A stretch of 9,371 nucleotides of DNA, from the NCBI GenBank assembly GCA_027031145.1, contig JALVEG010000393.1, positions 1 to 9,371 of the forward strand, read 5' to 3'. Below, piece after piece: positions 5,328-9,371 of the stretch. Every line of letters starts with the position of its first letter. Position 1 is the stretch's first letter. The stretch comes from Saprospiraceae bacterium. GTDB lineage: Bacteria > Bacteroidota > Bacteroidia > Chitinophagales > Saprospiraceae. Below the pieces are notes generated by a model. That model searched no databases, had not been told where the DNA came from, and saw only the letters and a list, made by a program, of their open reading frames with translations. The position numbers and the translations under genes were made by a program.

Positions 5328-5341
5328 TCTACCTGAGTAGA
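5328..5341. promoter_or_regulatory. Interrupted palindrome CTACCTGAGTAG, copy 1
   Basis: TCTAC-CTGA-GTAGA, a perfect 5-bp inverted repeat with a 4-nt centre, between the metG stop and trxA. The 12-nt core is identical to that at 7719-7730. It could be an operator for a dimeric regulator or a small RNA hairpin in the trxA leader; the role is unknown. Confidence 0.4.
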
Positions 5342-5350
5342 TATACTTTG

Positions 5351-5369
5351 AGTAATAACAAATATTACT
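5351..5369. repeat. Short AT-rich inverted repeat after metG
   Basis: AGTAATA and TATTACT form a 7-bp stem with a 5-nt loop, about 43 nt after the metG stop. It may contribute to the metG 3' end, but it is AT-only except at one pair and could be chance. A near match to the -7 box (AATATTTG, minus strand, 5366-5359) overlaps it and could instead serve trxA. Confidence 0.25.
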
Positions 5370-5411
5370 ATATTTTATTATACCAATTAACAAAAAAATA
5401 TCGGAATAAGT

Positions 5412-7586
5412 TTAACGAACTACACTTCCATCTTCAAATTTGGTATCGGGATTAATAAATTCCAGTTTTCCTTCACTGTCTTCAGCCATTAATATCATTC
5501 CCTGTGATACAACTCCACGTATTTTTCTCGGTTCCAGATTAGCCAGAAGTACGATTTGTTTTCCTATGATCTCCTCCGGTGTAAAATATTCTGCAATACC
5601 TGAAGCAACAGTTCTTTTTTCATCACCAAGATCAAGGGTGAGTTTAAGAAGTTTATCTGTTTTTTTGATCTTTTCAGCTTCGATAATAGTTCCTGTACGC
5701 AAATCCATTTTAGAAAAATCATCAAAACTGATATTTGGTTTTATTTCTTTATGTTTGGCTTCTTTTTTTTCTGAATTTACCTTTACTGTCTTTTCTTCTT
5801 TTTCTTCTTTCTTAACTGAACCGGATTTCAATTTATCTATTTGTTTTTGAATAACTTCATCTTCTATTTTGGAAAATAAATGTACCGGTTCGTTGATCTT
5901 GTGATCTGTTTCCAATAATAATTCACCTAAAGCGAGTTCATCGAGAAGTTCCAGCAATTCTCCTTTTTCCTCAATAAGAGGTAAATTAAGCATTTTCCTC
6001 AATTTATCTGATGTCGCAGGCAGGAAAGGTTTTATACTTACGGAAATTGCCGTTACTATTTGCAAAGCAAAATTCATAATAGCTTTAACAGCTTCAGGAT
6101 CTTCTTTTATCAATTTCCAGGGTTCATTGAATTGAAGAAGTTGATTTCCTTTAGCGGATATATCCATCAGGATCTTTAAAGCCCCTCTGAAATCAAATTT
6201 TCTAAGTTTAGCATTCATATCCTGGAGTTCATCATGCAGTGACAACATCTCCGTTTCGTGAAATCCTCCGAAATCCTGATCCCAAACTCCGGTAAACATA
6301 CTATCCTGATCAAATTCAGGAACCACTCCTTTATAATATTTATTGGTTAAAACAATAACCCTGTTCACAAAGTTACCCAAATTGTTTACCAATTCCGTAT
6401 TGTTTGTTTCCTGAAAATTCTTCCAGGTAAATTCGCTGTCTTTATGCTCAGGCATATTTCTGGTCAGATTGTATCTCAGTTCATCGATATTGTCAGGAAA
6501 ATCTTCGATATATTCATTGACCCAAACAGCCCAGTTCTTGGATGTGGATATTTTGTCTCCTTCAAGATTCATAAATTGATTTGCAGGAACATTTACAGGC
6601 AATATATAATCTCCTTTTGCTTTCAGGATAGCAGGGAAGATAATACAGTGAAAAACTATATTGTCTTTGCCGATAAAATGAATCAAAGCCGTTTCTTCAT
6701 CCTGCCAATAAGGTTTCCAGTCATTACCTGTTTTTTCAGCCCAATATTTTGTAGCTGAGATATAACCTATCGGAGCATCCATCCAAACATATAATTTCTT
6801 TCCTTCGGAATCTTCAATTTCATGAGGTACATCTACTCCCCAATCGAGATCCCTTGTCATTGCTCTTGGTTGCAATCCACCGTCAAGCCAGGATTTGCAT
6901 TGACCTACAACGTGATTTTTCCATTCATTAGGATCGTGATGTTCTTTTTCGTTTAAAACACCTTCTTCTATATATTCTCTTAGCCATCCCTCGTCTTTGT
7001 TCAACGGTAGATACCAATGCTTTGTTTTTTTCAATACCGGTTTATCACCGGTAAGTGTGGAAACAGGGTTTATCAATTCCAAAGGACTGAGTGATGAGCC
7101 GCATTTTTCACACTGATCACCATAAGCTTCTTCGTATCCACATTTTGGGCAAGTACCTTTAATATATCTGTCAGCAAGAAATTGATGAGCCTTTTCATCA
7201 AAATACTGCTCGCTTTCTTTTTCTTCAAAAATACCTTTATTGTAAATATCCCTAAAAAACTCCTGAGCAGTTTCCTTATGTAAATCCGATGAAGTACGAT
7301 GATAAATATCAAATGAAATACCTGTTTTTTCAAATGCTTCAATAAATTGATAATGATATTTATCAATTATCTCCTGAGGAGAAATACCTTCTTTTTTGGC
7401 TCTCATCGTAATAGCAGCGCCGTTTTCATCAGACCCGCAAATATACACAACATCTTTGTCCATAAGTCTCAGGAACCTGACATAAATATCGGCACTAAGA
7501 TAAGCACCGGATAGATGACCGATATGTAACGGGCCATTTGCATAAGGTAAAGCCGAAGTAATAAGATATCTTTTAGGATGTATCAC
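5412..7586 (-). CDS. metG: Methionyl-tRNA synthetase with C-terminal tRNA-binding domain
   Basis: This class I synthetase charges initiator and elongator tRNA-Met with methionine. The 724-aa protein starts with YLITSALPYANGPLHIGHL, giving the HIGH motif at 21-24. A four-Cys zinc knuckle sits at Cys146, 149, 159 and 162. The KMSKS-type loop is KISTSK at 345-350. An all-alpha anticodon-binding domain follows to about residue 585. A Lys/Glu-rich linker (about 590-618) joins it to a C-terminal OB-fold tRNA-binding domain of the Trbp111/EMAP-II type at 619-724 (DLRTGTIIEAE, ANLEPRKIRGVVSQGMIL). This full-length form is usual for Bacteroidota. The start is GTG at 7586; no ATG is available that keeps the ITSALPYANG strand. 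A -7 box lies just upstream. The gene is isolated from the T9SS gene by a terminator. Confidence 0.97.
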   Translation of the reverse strand: MIHPKRYLITSALPYANGPLHIGHLSGAYLSADIYVRFLRLMDKDVVYICGSDENGAAITMRAKKEGISPQEIIDKYHYQFIEAFEKTGISFDIYHRTSSDLHKETAQEFFRDIYNKGIFEEKESEQYFDEKAHQFLADRYIKGTCPKCGYEEAYGDQCEKCGSSLSPLELINPVSTLTGDKPVLKKTKHWYLPLNKDEGWLREYIEEGVLNEKEHHDPNEWKNHVVGQCKSWLDGGLQPRAMTRDLDWGVDVPHEIEDSEGKKLYVWMDAPIGYISATKYWAEKTGNDWKPYWQDEETALIHFIGKDNIVFHCIIFPAILKAKGDYILPVNVPANQFMNLEGDKISTSKNWAVWVNEYIEDFPDNIDELRYNLTRNMPEHKDSEFTWKNFQETNNTELVNNLGNFVNRVIVLTNKYYKGVVPEFDQDSMFTGVWDQDFGGFHETEMLSLHDELQDMNAKLRKFDFRGALKILMDISAKGNQLLQFNEPWKLIKEDPEAVKAIMNFALQIVTAISVSIKPFLPATSDKLRKMLNLPLIEEKGELLELLDELALGELLLETDHKINEPVHLFSKIEDEVIQKQIDKLKSGSVKKEEKEEKTVKVNSEKKEAKHKEIKPNISFDDFSKMDLRTGTIIEAEKIKKTDKLLKLTLDLGDEKRTVASGIAEYFTPEEIIGKQIVLLANLEPRKIRGVVSQGMILMAEDSEGKLEFINPDTKFEDGSVVR

Positions 7587-7609
7587 AATACTATATTTTA
7601 TACAAATTG

Positions 7610-7617
7610 CAAAGATA
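7610..7617 (-). promoter_or_regulatory. Candidate -7 box for metG
   Basis: The minus strand reads TATCTTTG, an exact TAnnTTTG match, with a predicted start near 7603 and a leader of about 17 nt before the GTG at 7586. No good -33 TTTG is visible upstream. Its place between the terminator at 7660-7698 and metG supports it. Confidence 0.5.
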
Positions 7618-7659
7618 TATATATTTATAAATATAATGTTTATTTTTTGAAAAATATAA

Positions 7660-7698
7660 AATAAAAAAGGGGGAAAATCAATTTCCTCCTTTTTTATT
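7660..7698 (-). terminator. Hairpin terminator between the T9SS gene and metG
   Basis: Seventeen-nt arms (7660-7676 and 7682-7698) around a 5-nt loop, with one imperfect pair in the G/C core. It is flanked by A-runs and T-runs, so it can work in either direction. On the minus strand it lies 40 nt after the T9SS gene stop and has a T-rich tail. No plus-strand gene ends here. Confidence 0.85.
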
Positions 7699-7716
7699 CT
7701 TTTTAATTTAAAATTG

Positions 7717-7732
7717 TACTACCTGAGTAGTA
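7717..7732. promoter_or_regulatory. Interrupted palindrome CTACCTGAGTAG, copy 2
   Basis: TACTAC-CTGA-GTAGTA, a perfect 6-bp inverted repeat with the same CTGA centre as copy 1 at 5328-5341. It lies 6 nt after the stop of the T9SS gene and before its terminator, so here it would be in the 3' untranslated part of that transcript, or an operator far upstream of metG. Confidence 0.4.
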
Positions 7733-7737
7733 GCAAA

Positions 7738-8709
7738 TTAATTTATAAACAGTTTTTTCGTTTCAGCTTGATTTTTACTAATGATTTGAATGATATAAAT
7801 ACCTGATTCTAAGCCTGATAATGGTAAATCAATTTCATTGATTCCTTTTGCGATTCCGATTTTTTGATTTGAAATAGTTTTTCCATTTAAATCAATCAAT
7901 TTCAGATCAACATTTCCTGTTTGTTGAGAGGAAATATTAATAAAGAGTGTGGAATTGCCATAATATGCTTTTGTGAGGTTGAATACGGATCTGTCTTTTG
8001 ATTTATTTGTTAATAACACAACCTCCGAATTGGAAGTCAATCCTTCAAAATCAGTCTGCCTTAAACGGAAATATATGAATGGATTTCTTGAAATTTCTGA
8101 TCCCAGATCGTATTCAAATGAATATTCATTTCTGTCCAGACTGTTTCCTGCTCCTGTTACTTCTCCGATATCTTCGAAATTTTCACCATCCAAAGACATT
8201 TCAACTGTAAAAAACTCATTATTAAACTCTGCCAATGTTACCCAATTTAGCACTGCTTTACTTCCTTTTGAACTAACTTCAAAAGATTCCAGTATTATCG
8301 GTAGTAAGGTATAACTTTGTGTTTGTGTTACCTGACAACCATGTGTTAACCCTTCAGCTGTTGCAGTTATGCTGATAGTATTGCCCTGACTTCCGGCAGT
8401 AAATTCAACTTTAACACAGTATGTATTATCCTTTGTGTTTCCTGAACCCAATGCAGTAATAGTAATTCCACTGCCATCATCACCTGTTACTGTAATATCC
8501 CAATTGCCATCATTATCCAAATCCCAATCAGCTTTTTCATATTGGGGGAATCCTGCGGTGTAATCTTGAAAACAAATAGTTACAGAAACAGCATCTCCCG
8601 GATTGTAAACATTACCGGCAGGGTTAAAGGTCATATCGCATTGAGCCGCGATAGTACTAATAGAAAAATAAATTAACAAGGTCGAAAATAATAATAATAA
8701 TTTCTTCAT
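7738..8709 (-). CDS. Secreted protein with PKD-like domain and T9SS C-terminal sorting domain
   Basis: A 323-aa exported protein. Residues 1-23 (MKKLLLLFSTLLIYFSISTI, then AAQ) are a signal peptide. Residues about 24-135 form a PKD/Ig-like domain with an acidic loop D63-x-D65-x-D67-G68-x-x-D71, likely to bind Ca2+, and four Cys (24, 46, 98, 125) that could form two disulfides. From LPIILESFEV (136) to about 232 is the beta-rich segment common in T9SS substrates (VLNWVTLAEFNNEFFTVE, YFRLRQTDFEG). The end, about 244-323, is a type A sorting domain with LIDLNGKTI and LESGIYIIQI, which directs outer-membrane passage and attachment. No catalytic domain is seen, so a surface or adhesive role is inference. 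The ATG at 8709 is chosen because it starts the signal peptide; 19 further codons upstream are AT-rich and cover the leader. A good promoter lies at 8771-8802. Confidence 0.9.
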   Translation of the reverse strand: MKKLLLLFSTLLIYFSISTIAAQCDMTFNPAGNVYNPGDAVSVTICFQDYTAGFPQYEKADWDLDNDGNWDITVTGDDGSGITITALGSGNTKDNTYCVKVEFTAGSQGNTISITATAEGLTHGCQVTQTQSYTLLPIILESFEVSSKGSKAVLNWVTLAEFNNEFFTVEMSLDGENFEDIGEVTGAGNSLDRNEYSFEYDLGSEISRNPFIYFRLRQTDFEGLTSNSEVVLLTNKSKDRSVFNLTKAYYGNSTLFINISSQQTGNVDLKLIDLNGKTISNQKIGIAKGINEIDLPLSGLESGIYIIQIISKNQAETKKLFIN

Positions 8710-8770
8710 ATCAGATTGGTTAAAAAGTGTTAATAAAAATAAATAAAAAAAAATATTCCATATCAAGTAG

Positions 8771-8802
8771 CAAATATAAATAAAATAAACTTATAAAACA
8801 AA
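8771..8802 (-). promoter_or_regulatory. Promoter of the T9SS gene, -33 and -7 boxes
   Basis: On the minus strand TTTG (8802-8799), a 20-nt spacer and TATATTTG (8778-8771) match the Bacteroidota housekeeping consensus TTTG-N19-21-TAnnTTTG. Transcription should start near 8764, giving a leader of about 55 nt before the ATG at 8709. This is the best promoter in the window and also supports the chosen start. Confidence 0.65.
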
Positions 8803-8882
8803 AAAAAATATAAAAATTATTGTATTTTAATAAATTAAACGGGAAATAATGTATGAAACAGGATGCTGATGACGTTTTTTGA

Positions 8883-8915
8883 AGCAAAAAAAATGATATT
8901 ATTGATTTTTTTGCT
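8883..8915. repeat. A/T-run inverted repeat in a divergent gene gap
   Basis: AGC plus an A-run (8883-8894) faces a T-run plus GCT (8905-8915), a 10-bp stem (11 if one A bulges) with a 10-nt loop. It sits in the 293-bp gap between the divergent T9SS gene and the TolB-like gene, upstream of both promoters. It may be a bent or structured regulatory spot or chance in AT-rich DNA. The rest of the gap shows only the two candidate promoters. Confidence 0.3.
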
Positions 8916-8950
8916 GTAAAAATAAGTTGAAATTTTGAGAAATTTAATAT

Positions 8951-8983
8951 ATTGCAAACTTCAAGGGCATTGGAATACGTTTC
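8951..8983 (+). promoter_or_regulatory. Candidate promoter of the TolB-like gene
   Basis: ATTG (8951-8954), a 21-nt spacer and TACGTTTC (8976-8983), one mismatch from the TAnnTTTG box. The predicted start is near 8990, just before the ATG at 9003. It is a moderate match in the right place. Confidence 0.35.
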
Positions 8984-9002
8984 AAAATAAAAAAATAAAC
9001 AT

Positions 9003-9371
9003 ATGAAACAAAATAAGTCATATTTATATATTAGTTTTATTATATTATTGCTTATAATTACATGTAATGATGCAATTTCACAAAGTTTCGGTAGAAACAA
9101 GCCTCAATACAGATCTTTTAAATTTAAAATAAAGGAAACACCGCATTTTGATCTTTATTATTATTTGAAAAATCCTGTGAAAGTAAATGAAGAGGCACAG
9201 TATGCAGAATTATGGTACAAACTTCATCAGGCGGTTTTTCAGGATACATTTTTAGAAAAAAATCCGGTTTTGTTATACAATAATCATTCTGATTTTCAGC
9301 AAACAAATGCGATTAGCGGTATGTTGGGAATAGGTACGGGCGGGGTGACGGAAGCACTGAAAAACAGGGTT
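9003..9371 (+). CDS. TolB/PD40-like exported protein, N-terminal part only
   Basis: The ATG at 9003 opens a frame that runs off the right edge after 123 codons. Residues 1 to about 26 are a signal peptide (KQNKSYLYISFIILLLITCN, then DAISQ). A Cys occurs at 21, but LITC is a poor lipobox, so cleavage near AISQ is preferred. The visible mature part contains SFGRNKPQYRSFKFK, TPHFDLYYYL, a WYKLHQAVFQDTF helix, NPVLLYNNHSDFQQTNAISG and GTGGVTEALKNRV. This pattern is the start of large Bacteroidota proteins annotated as TolB-like or PD40-domain, with a peptidase-MA-like N-terminal domain followed by a beta-propeller. The propeller and any zinc-peptidase motif would lie outside the window. It is divergent from the T9SS gene. 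Confidence 0.85.
   Translation, partial: MKQNKSYLYISFIILLLIITCNDAISQSFGRNKPQYRSFKFKIKETPHFDLYYYLKNPVKVNEEAQYAELWYKLHQAVFQDTFLEKNPVLLYNNHSDFQQTNAISGMLGIGTGGVTEALKNRV

Noticed and set aside
8710..8766. Upstream ATG at 8766 for the T9SS gene
   Set aside because: It would put 19 codons before a perfect signal peptide start and begin at about the predicted transcription start.
8720..9100. 126-codon minus-strand open frame spanning the divergent gap and the start of the TolB-like gene
   Set aside because: Composed of Phe, Tyr, Ile and Lys runs from AT-rich DNA and covers both promoters and the signal peptide of the real plus-strand gene.

Overview
This is an AT-rich stretch (roughly one third G+C by eye) from a member of the Bacteroidota. 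The phylum is indicated by a C-terminal type IX secretion (T9SS) sorting domain, a MetRS with an appended C-terminal tRNA-binding domain, a PD40/peptidase-MA-like 'TolB' family start, missing Shine-Dalgarno sequences, and several matches to the Bacteroidota -7 box TAnnTTTG. Genus and species cannot be read from the window.

Layout: (1) 1-427, minus: a lipoprotein cut by the left edge. (2) 515-1834, plus: tilS, divergent from the lipoprotein. (3) 1835-2535: about 700 bp without a gene, packed with repeats. It holds five copies of a small hairpin repeat with the arm CTACCATAATGTCG, a GC-rich second element, and a 185-bp tandem duplication. (4) 2536-8709: six genes all on the minus strand. In transcription order they are a T9SS-exported protein, metG, trxA, a DUF58 protein, a polyphosphate kinase 2 and an Hsp15-like S4 protein. 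(5) 9003-9371, plus: the start of a TolB/PD40-like exported protein, divergent from the T9SS gene and cut by the right edge.

The six minus-strand genes are not one operon. A strong hairpin terminator lies between the T9SS gene and metG, and another between trxA and the DUF58 gene. A GC-rich block and a -7 box separate the DUF58 gene from ppk2. Only ppk2 and the Hsp15 gene are clearly coupled, with 2 nt between stop and start. The functions are mostly housekeeping: tRNA lysidine formation and methionine charging (translation), Hsp15 (ribosome rescue), thioredoxin (redox) and PPK2 (nucleotide and polyphosphate metabolism).

No new multi-gene system is visible. The most unusual content is non-coding: the repeat nest after tilS, in which one repeat supplies the tilS stop codon and the hairpins vary in a way that keeps pairing on one strand; a separate GC-rich structured block at 3793-3908 with a 57-codon open frame; and a 12-nt interrupted palindrome found twice. 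No tRNA, rRNA, CRISPR array, transposase or integrase gene was seen.
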